Shown piece after piece: positions 27,619 to 36,952 of a stretch of 64,000 bases of DNA (positions are counted from its first letter, which is position 1; each line of letters opens with the position of its first letter). The notes below the pieces were generated by a model, which saw only the letters and a program-made list of their open reading frames with translations, was not told the origin of the DNA and ran no database searches. Source of the stretch: Microbulbifer sp. HZ11 (GTDB lineage: Bacteria > Pseudomonadota > Gammaproteobacteria > Pseudomonadales > Cellvibrionaceae); NCBI RefSeq assembly GCF_000708675.1, contig NZ_JELR01000001.1, positions 496,001-560,000 of the forward strand. The letters run 5' to 3'. A program made the translations under genes and the position numbers.

Positions 27619-29816
27619 TGCTTGATGCTGACGAACTAACTTCACGTGATATTAATGATAGTTTATTTGATCAGCAATCATTGATGGAAGCTGAGCTTGA
27701 ATCAAAGAAGCAGACAAAGGATTATCCATTTGTAATCGAGGCCATGTCTTTTGTTATCCCAAGATGTGGGGCCTCAAAGAAAAGGCGGGTTTCGATTGAC
27801 GCAAATTCAACGCCTGTAGTTAAGTTGATATTCGGCGCCTTGCACAGGATTGTATATACAAATTTCAATAATGACGAGGCTTCCGCGTTTGATCGTAAAG
27901 AGTGTCATATAGTCATCCCCAAATTTATAAGCTTCATTACAAATGAAGGTGCTAAGGAATCAGGGAGGGTTGATATCCTAAAGCTCTTTGAGACTCATAG
28001 AGTAAATATCAACAAGGTTAAGCCTCAGAGTGTGGGCCTATATTTTCTCAAACGTTCCCTGATCAGAATTATAACGGACGAAGATTACAGTAAATTACTT
28101 TCCCATTCAGAGTTGTCCCATCTGGATATGATTACCAAAGTAAAGGCCGCCCCACATTCAGATCCAGGGGACTTGTCGCTAACGGGCTGGTTCTCTCAAA
28201 TGCAATGGCTGAGAAGGGAGGATGTAGGTGTCGGTCATGACTTATACTCTAGACTGGCCTCGCCTAAGGCAATCATTAACTCATTTAATGTGGCTGTTGA
28301 AGTCACATTCTATGAGGTCCAAGAATGCAAGAGTGAGTTGATACGATTCTTTCGTGAGGCGAACATAAGAGAGGCTGACATCCCAGTAGAGAAGACTAGA
28401 GACTCATTTGATAATAATAACGACTATGTGATGCACATGAGGAAGAACTTTGAATGTCTATTTGAACTATTGAGAGGTCGATATCATTCTTTTGAGGGGC
28501 ATAGCCCACGGCTTGATAGGGCTATAAGAATTTTCTTACAAACCTGCACAATGCCAAGTCATTGGAGTCTCTATTGTAATGCTTTTTTTGAAAATAGAAG
28601 CATGAATGGTGATGGCGCATTAAGGAAAAGCAAGATTACTATTGCATGCAGCGATTTACTACTTTTTTTCAGTATCCCGTTTTTGCGTGACTTGTCGCGT
28701 TACGCGGCACGAGAGCAAGGTGTTGTCCCGGCGTGTTGGGCCGAGCATATTTTCTTTCATTGGATAATGGCCGCGCAAACGGTTCAAGCCTCAGATATTT
28801 CTCTCTTGAAGCGGAAAAACTTTCGGTTTTTGACTCGTCGTGATGGGAAGATTACACATATCCAGCTTGACTACCACAAGGGTAGATCTGGGACTTTTCA
28901 CTCCACGAGGGATATTAAAGCCAACACCAATCTTGGCCGGTGTCTATTGAAATTCATTAGCGAACGCGGAATGGATGATCAATGCTTGTCTGAAGCATGG
29001 AAGAGGCTGAGTTGTACATCAAGATTTACTGCCCAGATTTTTCTATTCATGCAGTGTGAATTGAGAGAAGAGATTGAATCCAAATTGAGTGCTTTTTCAG
29101 CTTCAACAGTATTCTTAGACGCAATGTTGTCTATTATGGAAAATGGAGAATACTCTCATCAGAAACAGGTTTGTTTTCCTGCTCCGAAGAGCTTGTTTGG
29201 GCCATCCGTAATTAAAACCTCGGCTGTACATTCAGGTTCGGACCAATTTGATCCGTCAAGCCTAGTAAACTATCACTCTCATACAAATAGCACTGAAAGG
29301 CAGTCATATCTCACTGATGCGAATGAGGAATGGCTCAACAATTGTGGACGTGTGACAAGAGCTGTAATGCAGGATCTCACGGTAAACCTTTTCCGTGCAT
29401 CAAAGTCTGAGAGGCAAGTATTTAATAGTGAATACACAAAGGCAGCTTCTTATATTACTAGAAAGAAAGACGAAGTGACGGCAAGATTGAAACTTGTCAC
29501 TGGTCAAAGTGATGGAAGAGTTGACGACCTTGGGGTTATCTCAGTTTCTCGGGCAAGCAGGGTGGGGGATGCCATTCACATGGTGGATACGCCGGAGACG
29601 GTGCTGAAGCTTCTTCACTATCTATCCGAAGTACGCCAAAAGTACAGGATGATACTCAAGCACTCGCCTGACTATTTGTTTTTAACTGTGCTCCCAACAG
29701 CAGAGTGGATTGAGCAACTTTTTCAAGATCGCCGCTTTAAGAGCGAAGTCGAAGGCAGGGGGTTATACGACAAATACTCCCGGACACTACCTCCATTGTT
29801 TAGTGCCCATACATAG
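27618..29816 (+). CDS. Large recombinase-module protein with degenerate tyrosine-recombinase features
   Basis: 732 aa, no signal peptide or membrane segment. A region around 395-445 (AQTVQASDISLLKRKNFRFL, then QLDYHKGRSG) resembles the box I surroundings of integrases but with Gln where the Arg would be. A later stretch NYHSHTNSTERQSYL (about 560-575) resembles a distorted HxxR box. I therefore read it as a catalytically doubtful relative that acts with the flanking recombinases, comparable in position to the second protein of three-recombinase modules. It starts inside the stop of the first gene (TAATG) and ends eight bases before the third, so the set is one transcript. The function is inference from context. 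Confidence 0.5.
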   Translation: MLDADELTSRDINDSLFDQQSLMEAELESKKQTKDYPFVIEAMSFVIPRCGASKKRRVSIDANSTPVVKLIFGALHRIVYTNFNNDEASAFDRKECHIVIPKFISFITNEGAKESGRVDILKLFETHRVNINKVKPQSVGLYFLKRSLIRIITDEDYSKLLSHSELSHLDMITKVKAAPHSDPGDLSLTGWFSQMQWLRREDVGVGHDLYSRLASPKAIINSFNVAVEVTFYEVQECKSELIRFFREANIREADIPVEKTRDSFDNNNDYVMHMRKNFECLFELLRGRYHSFEGHSPRLDRAIRIFLQTCTMPSHWSLYCNAFFENRSMNGDGALRKSKITIACSDLLLFFSIPFLRDLSRYAAREQGVVPACWAEHIFFHWIMAAQTVQASDISLLKRKNFRFLTRRDGKITHIQLDYHKGRSGTFHSTRDIKANTNLGRCLLKFISERGMDDQCLSEAWKRLSCTSRFTAQIFLFMQCELREEIESKLSAFSASTVFLDAMLSIMENGEYSHQKQVCFPAPKSLFGPSVIKTSAVHSGSDQFDPSSLVNYHSHTNSTERQSYLTDANEEWLNNCGRVTRAVMQDLTVNLFRASKSERQVFNSEYTKAASYITRKKDEVTARLKLVTGQSDGRVDDLGVISVSRASRVGDAIHMVDTPETVLKLLHYLSEVRQKYRMILKHSPDYLFLTVLPTAEWIEQLFQDRRFKSEVEGRGLYDKYSRTLPPLFSAHT

Positions 29817-29824
29817 GTTTATAC

Positions 29825-32467
29825 ATGGTCATCATCGAGAAAGAAAACGACTTAAGTCCTCGAAACGCATTTTTTAAGAGTATGAATGACCTTCTTCTTC
29901 TTGCGGGTGCGACAGGCGACACAACATTTCATGAGAGCACTTGGGATCTAGGAAGTAAACGTTTGGTGGACTTCCGTGTGCTAGACCATCCGGATTGCGA
30001 CTATACGGATAGTCCCGTATTGGATTATAAGGGCGAAAAGATCAATCTGACCGTTCAAGAGATGGGTAAGGTCTTGTGGCTATTGATTTTTGAACGAACG
30101 CAGAGTGTAGATGCCATTGCCATGAGGTCAGTTAAATCTCTAGCTCTTTTATTTTCTTACTTTAAAGAATCTAAAACTGATGTGGTAGACACTTCAAATT
30201 TGTCTGAATTCTACGGATATCTACTGCTCAAGAGATTCACTGATGATGGTGCGACGCCTTCCTTATCTGCTGCGGGCCCGGCAGTTATCGCAAGGCTCGG
30301 TCTCGACGGACTTTCTAGATCGTTAAAGGCTTTTGGCGCAGATCGGCCAATTGGGTCTATATCTACAATTAAAAGCCGTTCTGCCCTTGATGAGGCGTGC
30401 AGAAGCCACCTTGGTGTGACAGCCGCTGATTACCGTAAAGGTGGGTCGTTTAACTTCCTGGGATTGGATATTGGTAAGCATTATATTGATCATTGCGCAA
30501 ATGAATTCGACGAACACTTTCAATTCGCTGCCGCCGCGCGCAAGACATTATATACGATAGAAGATGAGGTTAAGGCGCGGCTAGGAATGGGGAACTGGGC
30601 TTCCATTGGCTCTGTTGTAGCTCAGTTTTTGCTCGGTGATACACCTGAGAATTTTCCAGATGTATATGTGAAGCGATATTTTAGGCTAAGCAACAGGGAT
30701 TTAATTTACGATATATTCAACGAAAGATTTGTAGCTATATTCAACAGCTACGCACATCTATCTTGTGCTTACAAGATAGATGTAATCAACCAGATAATTA
30801 GTATATCCGGGCTTGAGCAGAGGTTCGATACTCAAGAGTTTGTCCGCTCAGTCGTCTTTTCATTGTTTAGCGGGAATGAGGTCAAATCGGCTGAAGAAAT
30901 TTTTTCTGAGTATAGCTCTGCGTTGTCAGCGAACTCAGAGATGCCAAATCTTACATTTCCGCAGTTCAAAGATATTTGTTTGGAAACTGTAGGCGCAAAT
31001 CGAGTAACTCTCACTGGCGACCGCGCAGAAACCAGTAGTTTTTGTCGGAAGCAGTCGGAGAGTATTTGCCAATATTCTGAGCAAGATGGTTTGAGGAAGT
31101 TGAAATCAGGTTTACTATTCGTAGAGTCTTGCGGGACTATATTGTTGCTTGGATTACTTGGCTGGCGAAGGAGTGAGTTCGGCTTTCCTCTCAGCAGTAT
31201 CAAAGTGGAAAGAAACCATGATGTTTTGGATGGCCTATACACACCATTCCGTTTTCATGTCCACTGGACTGTACCAAAGACATCCTCTGACACAAAGCTT
31301 GATAGAGAGGTGACCCTTTCTACATATCTAATTGCAACCCAACTGAACGCCTTAAACCTTGCTGAAGAGGTCAAGCCAGTAGCTTACTTTGACGAAAAGA
31401 AGTCGGATAGGATATATCGTTCGACTGAATATATATCAAGAAGATCTGATTTTGTCTGGAAAGATTTTGTTCTGAACTACAGTTTTTTCTCTAGTAAAGA
31501 GCAGAAAGAATTCCTGATTGGCAATCTACCGGTGTATGAGATTCTGGAGGATGTTGCGGGTATCTGTCGGTCTTATGCAAAAGGGGATTTGGAGCAGAAA
31601 TACTGTCGATCTTTCGAAGATTTATTACCTGATGAATGGCTTCGCTTCATAAAGGAGGATAGTAACAAGTTGTTGCCGGAAGCCGTGGCAAAAATACGCA
31701 GTATGTTGCTTGCCGATCTTCCTTATCCAACACCTCATGCTTTTCGCCATATATGGGCTGAGGCGGTTCTCAGAAGATATAGAGGAGATGTTGGTAAGTT
31801 TATTCGCGCAAATTTTAAACACCTGGATGAGTCGTTTTTCATGTCCTATTTAAGAGACAAGGAAACCAAAGCGGTATATTCAATTGCAAAGCGTACTGTC
31901 ATAAACAGTATTGTTAGGCAGCAATTACATGCACTTTCCAGTAACGATCACTCATTTGCAGGTGGCTTTGACCGCTTCTTGACGAGATCAGTGAGGTCTA
32001 CGAAGGTCCATTCAGTACAAGACTATGAAAAGTTTTGCCAGCGCATCAGTGAGGAAAGGGTGATCGATATAAAGTCTAACCCTTGGGGAACTTGCTTATT
32101 GCGCATAGGCACAGAGAATAGTGCGAAATGTTCTATTGACGGTTTCCCTCAGAGACAAAACGCGGAACCTAAATTTTGCTTAGGTTGTGTTAATGCTAGT
32201 ATTTCTGAGGGAAATTTCAGCGGGATTGTGGTTTATATCAAACCTGACATAGACGCGTGTAGAAACCCAAATCTACCGAAATTCATTAAGGAAATGCACA
32301 TCCCTGTTGTGAAGCAGGCGCTGCAGCGTGTAAGGGAGCTTTCTGAAAGAAGTCGTGACAGTTGTAGATATGAGGCTTTCATCATGCATATGGAGGAATC
32401 TATTGAGCTAGCGCTAAATTGCAGCCCTTTGGCTTTTGAAAGCGGAGTTTTAGAGTATGAGCAATGA
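29825..32467 (+). CDS. Very large tyrosine recombinase with C-terminal Cys cluster (TnpB/GmtZ-like)
   Basis: 880 aa. The catalytic domain is in the last third: LLGWRRSEFGFPL (box I Arg, about 443), HAFRHIWAEAV (HxxR, about 639), KHLDESFFMSYLRDK (His and likely Tyr nucleophile, about 661-675). After it comes a Cys cluster with NPWGTCLLR, SAKCSIDG and FCLGCVNA (about 755-795), resembling the zinc-type cluster found in TnpB of Tn554-like elements. The large N-terminal part (1-400) has no recognised motif. All catalytic residues appear intact. It overlaps the following small gene by 11 bases. The family call as recombinase is firm; the name is not. Confidence 0.78.
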   Translation: MVIIEKENDLSPRNAFFKSMNDLLLLAGATGDTTFHESTWDLGSKRLVDFRVLDHPDCDYTDSPVLDYKGEKINLTVQEMGKVLWLLIFERTQSVDAIAMRSVKSLALLFSYFKESKTDVVDTSNLSEFYGYLLLKRFTDDGATPSLSAAGPAVIARLGLDGLSRSLKAFGADRPIGSISTIKSRSALDEACRSHLGVTAADYRKGGSFNFLGLDIGKHYIDHCANEFDEHFQFAAAARKTLYTIEDEVKARLGMGNWASIGSVVAQFLLGDTPENFPDVYVKRYFRLSNRDLIYDIFNERFVAIFNSYAHLSCAYKIDVINQIISISGLEQRFDTQEFVRSVVFSLFSGNEVKSAEEIFSEYSSALSANSEMPNLTFPQFKDICLETVGANRVTLTGDRAETSSFCRKQSESICQYSEQDGLRKLKSGLLFVESCGTILLLGLLGWRRSEFGFPLSSIKVERNHDVLDGLYTPFRFHVHWTVPKTSSDTKLDREVTLSTYLIATQLNALNLAEEVKPVAYFDEKKSDRIYRSTEYISRRSDFVWKDFVLNYSFFSSKEQKEFLIGNLPVYEILEDVAGICRSYAKGDLEQKYCRSFEDLLPDEWLRFIKEDSNKLLPEAVAKIRSMLLADLPYPTPHAFRHIWAEAVLRRYRGDVGKFIRANFKHLDESFFMSYLRDKETKAVYSIAKRTVINSIVRQQLHALSSNDHSFAGGFDRFLTRSVRSTKVHSVQDYEKFCQRISEERVIDIKSNPWGTCLLRIGTENSAKCSIDGFPQRQNAEPKFCLGCVNASISEGNFSGIVVYIKPDIDACRNPNLPKFIKEMHIPVVKQALQRVRELSERSRDSCRYEAFIMHMEESIELALNCSPLAFESGVLEYEQ

Positions 32468-32969
32468 AGACTACTTATCTAGGTTCTTGGATGATGATGT
32501 CGTCCAAGAAGAATGTATTGAATCGCTTCCAGCATGGGTAGATACCAAAAATAGTTCGTACAGAGCTTATTGCCTTGTTTTGGATCTGGTTAAGGCGAAG
32601 CAGAACTACATTCGAACATGCGGGTCGAAATCGAAGCTCGGAAAGAAATCGACATATCAAATATCAAAAGCCGAGGTGGCTAGGTTGTGTGGTGTAAAGC
32701 CGCAGCCTTTGTTCCATAGTGCAAGCTACTCAATTCATTTGAATGATTTTCTGAAAGAAAGGAATGATGCTCTCAAATCTCTAGTTGACAGAAAATATAC
32801 AAAGTTAAACGGAGGGCTGAGGCAGAAATCTAAGGAGGAGCTGGTGAGGACAGTGCAGGCCCAGAGAGAACATGATGAGAACAATACTAGTAAGATAATT
32901 GATGCTGTTTATGAGCGTACAGTTCAGAGTCTACCCTTGGATATTAAGAAGCGACTCGAATTGATTTGA
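32457..32969 (+). CDS. Small accessory protein of the recombinase module (GmtX/TnpC-like)
   Basis: 170 aa, charged, soluble. The segment YQISKAEVARLCGVKPQPLF (about 67-86) looks like a helix-turn-helix DNA-binding stretch, and the following KERNDALKSLVDRKYTK with the C-terminal half rich in Glu, Lys and Arg suggests a coiled coil. Three-recombinase elements commonly end with a short DNA-binding accessory protein that helps strand exchange direction, and this gene overlaps the 880-aa recombinase gene by 11 bases, so the same role is likely. No catalytic residues are seen. Confidence 0.6.
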   Translation: MSNEDYLSRFLDDDVVQEECIESLPAWVDTKNSSYRAYCLVLDLVKAKQNYIRTCGSKSKLGKKSTYQISKAEVARLCGVKPQPLFHSASYSIHLNDFLKERNDALKSLVDRKYTKLNGGLRQKSKEELVRTVQAQREHDENNTSKIIDAVYERTVQSLPLDIKKRLELI

Positions 32970-33079
32970 AGTAATATATGAGTTTCAGCTAGTTAGATAA
33001 TGTACTTAGGATAATGTCCTGACTACAATATTGAAACCAAGAAAGCTTGGGAAGTTGATTTTAAAAGAGGTAATAAAAA

Positions 33080-33679
33080 GTGAAACATCAAGAGCATATC
33101 GTTTGTGTTAAGGCTTCTAAGGCAGCCCATGGAGAAAATGGACTGATCGAATACGAATTGCGGCTTGAGGACTTAATGCTCGGGCAGCGAGCTTCTTTGG
33201 AGAAGGATGAAGATTTTCGGCAGGTTCTGCCTATTTCGGTGTTTACTCACGATGGGAAGGTTTGGATCTACCAGCGAACAACATCAGGTGGGGAATCTAG
33301 GCTCCATAACCTAATCGCGGCAGCAGTAGGCGGTCACTGGGATATGGAAGATATCGTCTTTGAGGGGAGCGTCATTGATATCGGGAAGTCGTTGGCTAAA
33401 GCTATGGAGCGAGAATTAGCAGAAGAAGTTAAATTAACCTCGAAAATTATTCGGTCCCGTCGTCTTCCAAAAATGATTTGTAGTGATGAAACAGAGGTTG
33501 ATCGTGTACATATGGCAATGATTTATGTTCATGAATTGGATGGTGAAGGTGTAGAGTCTGCCGAAGAGCAGCTCAGATCGATTGGTTTTAGAGCCCCGGA
33601 AGAGCTCCTCAAGGGAGAATACAACCTTGAGACCTGGGCTAGAATCATCTGCGAGATTCTCATAAACGAAAAGAAGTAG
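33080..33679 (+). CDS. Nudix-like hydrolase, first cargo gene
   Basis: 199 aa from a GTG preceded by AGAGG. The region KAMERELAEEVKL (about 114-126) matches the core REUxEExGU of the Nudix box, with Lys in place of the late Gly, and HNLIAAAVGGHWD lies before it where the box Gly residues are expected. The front Glu of the box is not clearly placed, so the motif is partial. Nudix enzymes cleave nucleoside diphosphates linked to another group; the substrate cannot be named. It lies 110 bases after the recombinase module, and a small ORF follows after ten bases. Confidence 0.62.
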   Translation: MKHQEHIVCVKASKAAHGENGLIEYELRLEDLMLGQRASLEKDEDFRQVLPISVFTHDGKVWIYQRTTSGGESRLHNLIAAAVGGHWDMEDIVFEGSVIDIGKSLAKAMERELAEEVKLTSKIIRSRRLPKMICSDETEVDRVHMAMIYVHELDGEGVESAEEQLRSIGFRAPEELLKGEYNLETWARIICEILINEKK

Positions 33680-33689
33680 AGGTGGCTAC

Positions 33690-33869
33690 GTGCTGTCAAG
33701 TGTTGAACAGGTTTTTGAGTTACTAGGTGTACCTCAAAGCTCCAGTGCGGTTGCATCCGTCGAAAATTTAATCGCTTGGCGCAATACTAGCAATCATTCG
33801 CAGCGATCTTGTCTGCAGGCATTTTGCCAGTATGATCCCGAACCACAAAGTGTGTCGGAATCTAAATAG
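33690..33869 (+). CDS. Small ORF after the Nudix-like gene
   Basis: 59 aa from a GTG at 33690 with AGAGGTGG just upstream, ten bases after the Nudix-like stop, so it is well placed to be translated. The sequence begins MLSSVEQVFELLGVPQ and has a Ser/Gln-rich second half; I recognise no family. It could be a real small partner of the Nudix-like protein or the surviving start of a longer, deleted gene, since base composition changes just after it. Confidence 0.4.
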   Translation: MLSSVEQVFELLGVPQSSSAVASVENLIAWRNTSNHSQRSCLQAFCQYDPEPQSVSESK

Positions 33870-33935
33870 GGCTCGCCGGCAATAATCTGGCCCGGGATGC
33901 GAAGTTCCAAACAAAACCCAGAATGTAGTGGCATA

Positions 33936-34808
33936 CTAAATTACAGGGCGGAATTTGGTTGGAACCGCAGATGTGCCGGACGGGGAGATTGGAAACTCAT
34001 TGACACAAACCAAAGCCAACCGCTCGCCTTGCGCTCCACGATAAGTGTCGAGAAAGTGGCAGTTGCCCACGGCGACTGGCCTCGGCACGAAATTGTGGCC
34101 AAGGTAGAGTGCATCGATGCCGCTGATCTGAAATGGGGCAAGCGCTTCTGGTTGCGCATGGTCAATTGTGTCCATACGCTCCAGGAATAATCGTTTGTAA
34201 TCGGCCAGAGTACGCTTTGCATTGCCCAGGCCGAGCAGATGCCTATACAGCTGGCTCGCTAGGGAACGATCCCACAAGAACCGCTCTGCGGTACTCGCCA
34301 CTCGCTCGTCGTCTTCAAGTGATATGCCTGCTGACCAGGCCTCTTCGATAGCGGTCAGGGCGAGCTGAGTCCGTGGCCAGCTACCGCCGAGAACATTGGC
34401 GTGGACTAGCCCGATACGCTGGCTGCCGGTATCCAGCTCAATGGCCCAAGGCCAGCGTCTGGCCTGGCTCACTAAGTGCTGCCGCTGAGCCTGCGGCAGC
34501 GTGTAGAACCATTCACCGCCGTTAGCGCGATGCCTGGCAGCGGTCTCGGGGTTCTCGAACCCGGCGATCATCATCGCTTCATGATTGCCAGCAACACTGA
34601 AAAAGGTTTGTTGATCAATCATTTCGAGGAGGGCTTCGCTATCCGTGCCTCGGTCGATCAGATCCCCGAGACAGAATAGACGGTCGAGAGATGTGTCGAA
34701 GGTGACCTCCTGTAACTGCGCATGCAGTTGCTGCAAGTGGCCGTGCACATCGCCGACGACAAAGTCCCGGCCCGCAAGATTCCTGTCAACGTTGAGAAAT
34801 AGACTCAT
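33936..34808 (-). CDS. PPP-family metallophosphatase (bacterial Ser/Thr phosphatase type)
   Basis: About 290 aa from the ATG at 34808. The metal-binding motifs of the PPP family are in order: GDVHGHLQQL (about 19), GDLIDRGTD (about 49), GNHEAMMIAG (about 75), VHANVLGG (about 134), and a C-terminal LGHNF (about 236). E. coli PrpA/PrpB and phage lambda phosphatase share this layout. GC content is higher than in the recombinase module to the left. The gene is convergent with the Nudix pair. Possible roles are protein phosphatase or Ap4A hydrolase; the sequence does not decide. Confidence 0.85.
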   Translation of the reverse strand: MSLFLNVDRNLAGRDFVVGDVHGHLQQLHAQLQEVTFDTSLDRLFCLGDLIDRGTDSEALLEMIDQQTFFSVAGNHEAMMIAGFENPETAARHRANGGEWFYTLPQAQRQHLVSQARRWPWAIELDTGSQRIGLVHANVLGGSWPRTQLALTAIEEAWSAGISLEDDERVASTAERFLWDRSLASQLYRHLLGLGNAKRTLADYKRLFLERMDTIDHAQPEALAPFQISGIDALYLGHNFVPRPVAVGNCHFLDTYRGAQGERLALVCVNEFPISPSGTSAVPTKFRPVI

Positions 34809-34925
34809 GAAAAATTCGTGCGGTTGATTGAAGGCTGAAAGTTTCCGCTTTCGATAATTCACAAGCGAGCGACAGTGAGACGAATAAAGGCAGTCTACCG
34901 CATTGATATGTCGTAATTGAGGTTG

Positions 34926-36371
34926 TCAATAGCTTTTGGCCAATTGCGGCGATAACCGTTTGCGAATGAAATTTCCAGATATGTTTATTGATCTCAAATA
35001 GTTTCTTGATAAGTCTGAATCTTGGTATGTGGCGTCAATCGGCAGTTCCAAATCTCGCCTTTTGCCGTTAACTCTTACCGTCGAGTAGACAACCTCCGGC
35101 TCTTGAGGGGAAAAACTGACAGTTCCCGATTTCTGATTATTTACATTTGATCTGGGGCGAGCCTGGACTGAGCTTACTTGTTCATTAGCTTTTGAAAGAA
35201 ATGATTTTAAAGTGGCGGTATTTGGGATGTCACTCTCAATTCGCTCTGCGTACTCCATTAGTGTTGGTTCTGCAGGAAAGTACATATACCCAATTTCATT
35301 AGGGCTGCCACAGGAACGCAGAATTCTGCCAAGGATTTGGCGGAAGTACAGTTCGGTTTTTACCCGGGTTAAATGGCAGCATACTTGAAGGCGGGGGATA
35401 TTTGTTCCTTCGCTGATCATGCCAACCGATATGATCCATTTCCTATCTGATTTCTTGAAGTTGTGGATCGTAGATATGGAATTTTCATTTTTGTGCGTCA
35501 CGATGTCGGCATGTTCACCTAATTCACCAGCAAGAATTGAGTGTATCTTCTCGGCGTGGGCAATTGATGTGGCAACTATTAACCCACCCGAATTTGGCCT
35601 TTTCCTCCGTAACGAATCCAATTTCTGGTTGGCTTGATTCAAGCAGTATAGAATTAATTCTGGACTTTCTAATAGTTCCTGATAAGTGCAGTCTGATTCG
35701 GTGAGTAAACTTCTGAAAGAGCGATATTGCTTGCTGTCATCGTCGCGCTGAAACTGAACTTGATTGTTGTCAATAGCAATCATAACTGGCGTTCGGCACA
35801 CACTATCTAATATTGCCTCATTGAGGCCGTATTGGTAATCACAGCGAACCAGATGATTTTCATCGCAATAGTTAGCCAGGACTACGGGTAGTTGGTCTGA
35901 TCGCCAGGGGGTTCCGGTGAGTGCCAATGTATAAGACGCGCGACCCTGTATATGGGTAATAATTTTTTCACCCCAGGCGTTTGAGTACTCAATACTGTTG
36001 CCCGCGCAGTGATGGATCTCATCAAAGATTACGAAGACTCTGTAGTGCTCAAAAATGGCCCAAAATCGCTCTCCGAGATTACGTAATGACTGGTATGTCA
36101 GAGAAGATCCGGAAGACCCAAGCAATCCGTCAATGCGATTGCCGGTAATTTGCTCCAACTCATATCTAAAATCCTCAGCCACTACGACAGAAGGAGAAAA
36201 GCAAATTACTAAGTCTATTAGATTTGAGTCAAATAATTGATTGGCTAGGGTGGATGCCATCACTGTTTTCCCGGCGCCCGGTGTTGCCAAGCACAGAAAA
36301 TGTGTTTCACCTGTACTGTAATGCTCGAGCGCACTTGATATGCACTCGGACTGCCATTTTCTTAGTTGCAT
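34926..36371 (-). CDS. SF2 DEAD/DEAH-type helicase
   Basis: 481 aa. Motif I ATPGAGKT (about 29-36), motif II DEIHH (about 117), motif III LTGTPWR (about 153) and motif VI with QILGRILR (about 340) are present, as in the helicase part of type I/III restriction enzymes (ResIII-like). There is no nuclease or methylase domain; the C-terminal 90 residues are Ser/Asn-rich with no known motif. The gene starts three bases after the coiled-coil gene and both lie divergent from an XRE regulator with shared operators. A defence or DNA-maintenance role is possible but unproven. Confidence 0.85.
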   Translation of the reverse strand: MQLRKWQSECISSALEHYSTGETHFLCLATPGAGKTVMASTLANQLFDSNLIDLVICFSPSVVVAEDFRYELEQITGNRIDGLLGSSGSSLTYQSLRNLGERFWAIFEHYRVFVIFDEIHHCAGNSIEYSNAWGEKIITHIQGRASYTLALTGTPWRSDQLPVVLANYCDENHLVRCDYQYGLNEAILDSVCRTPVMIAIDNNQVQFQRDDDSKQYRSFRSLLTESDCTYQELLESPELILYCLNQANQKLDSLRRKRPNSGGLIVATSIAHAEKIHSILAGELGEHADIVTHKNENSISTIHNFKKSDRKWIISVGMISEGTNIPRLQVCCHLTRVKTELYFRQILGRILRSCGSPNEIGYMYFPAEPTLMEYAERIESDIPNTATLKSFLSKANEQVSSVQARPRSNVNNQKSGTVSFSPQEPEVVYSTVRVNGKRRDLELPIDATYQDSDLSRNYLRSINISGNFIRKRLSPQLAKSY

Positions 36372-36374
36372 TGA

Positions 36375-36902
36375 TTAGGATCGCTTTACTTCAGCGAGAA
36401 CGGCCTCAATAGCTTTGACTCGCCCCTGGGTTCTAGAAAATTGGTCACGCGCTCGATCGTAGAGCGTTTGGATTTGTTTCCTTTTCTCGGGTGCGGTTTT
36501 ACTTAACTCCTCATACTCTTCGACTTCCCCCATAGCCTCCAGAAGCTCGACTTTGTATTCAAGTAATTTTCCCTCAAGTATCGAGTGAAAATTTTCATTT
36601 GTGGTGTTGGATTCAGACGCCGGAACCGTATTGCCGCGCGTCACGGAGAAGATCCGATAGAAATCTGCGGTGAGTTGGTACTGCTTGGATCTCGCGGATG
36701 CAGCGGAGGTGTTCACAACCAAGTTATCGACTTTCAGGGTCTTGACCGCCCGCGCAACAATTTGACTCGCTGCGCGCTTTGTTGGGCTGGTGCAGCCAGG
36801 TAACGCAAAGTAGGCCTGAGTAAGTGCGGGGCAGGTGAAAGTGTCAAACTTCCCCGAAACCAACAAGTCGAGTAGTTCAGGCCTAATTTTTGATGGAGTC
36901 AT
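36375..36902 (-). CDS. Winged-helix-like/coiled-coil protein partnered with the helicase
   Basis: About 175 aa from the ATG at 36902; a TTG at 36914 would add four residues, and neither has a clear ribosome-binding site. The first half (about 5-85) is a compact basic region that could be a winged helix (RAASQIVARAVKTLKVDN). The second half (about 105-175), with LLEYKVELLEAMGEVEEYEEL, is strongly coiled-coil. The three-base spacing to the helicase gene indicates co-translation and likely a complex. I know no named family. Confidence 0.55.
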   Translation of the reverse strand: MTPSKIRPELLDLLVSGKFDTFTCPALTQAYFALPGCTSPTKRAASQIVARAVKTLKVDNLVVNTSAASARSKQYQLTADFYRIFSVTRGNTVPASESNTTNENFHSILEGKLLEYKVELLEAMGEVEEYEELSKTAPEKRKQIQTLYDRARDQFSRTQGRVKAIEAVLAEVKRS

Positions 36903-36952
36903 GGGGGAGCGCAATCGAGTAGGTCATTAAGTGTACAGCTGAGATAGTGGCG

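Noticed and set aside
32999..33015. GTACTTA...GATAAT motif resembling one at 26,347-26,378, considered as a possible attachment-site repeat
   Set aside because: The shared part is short and broken, and it would place the right end just after the recombinase genes without restoring the dUTPase gene.
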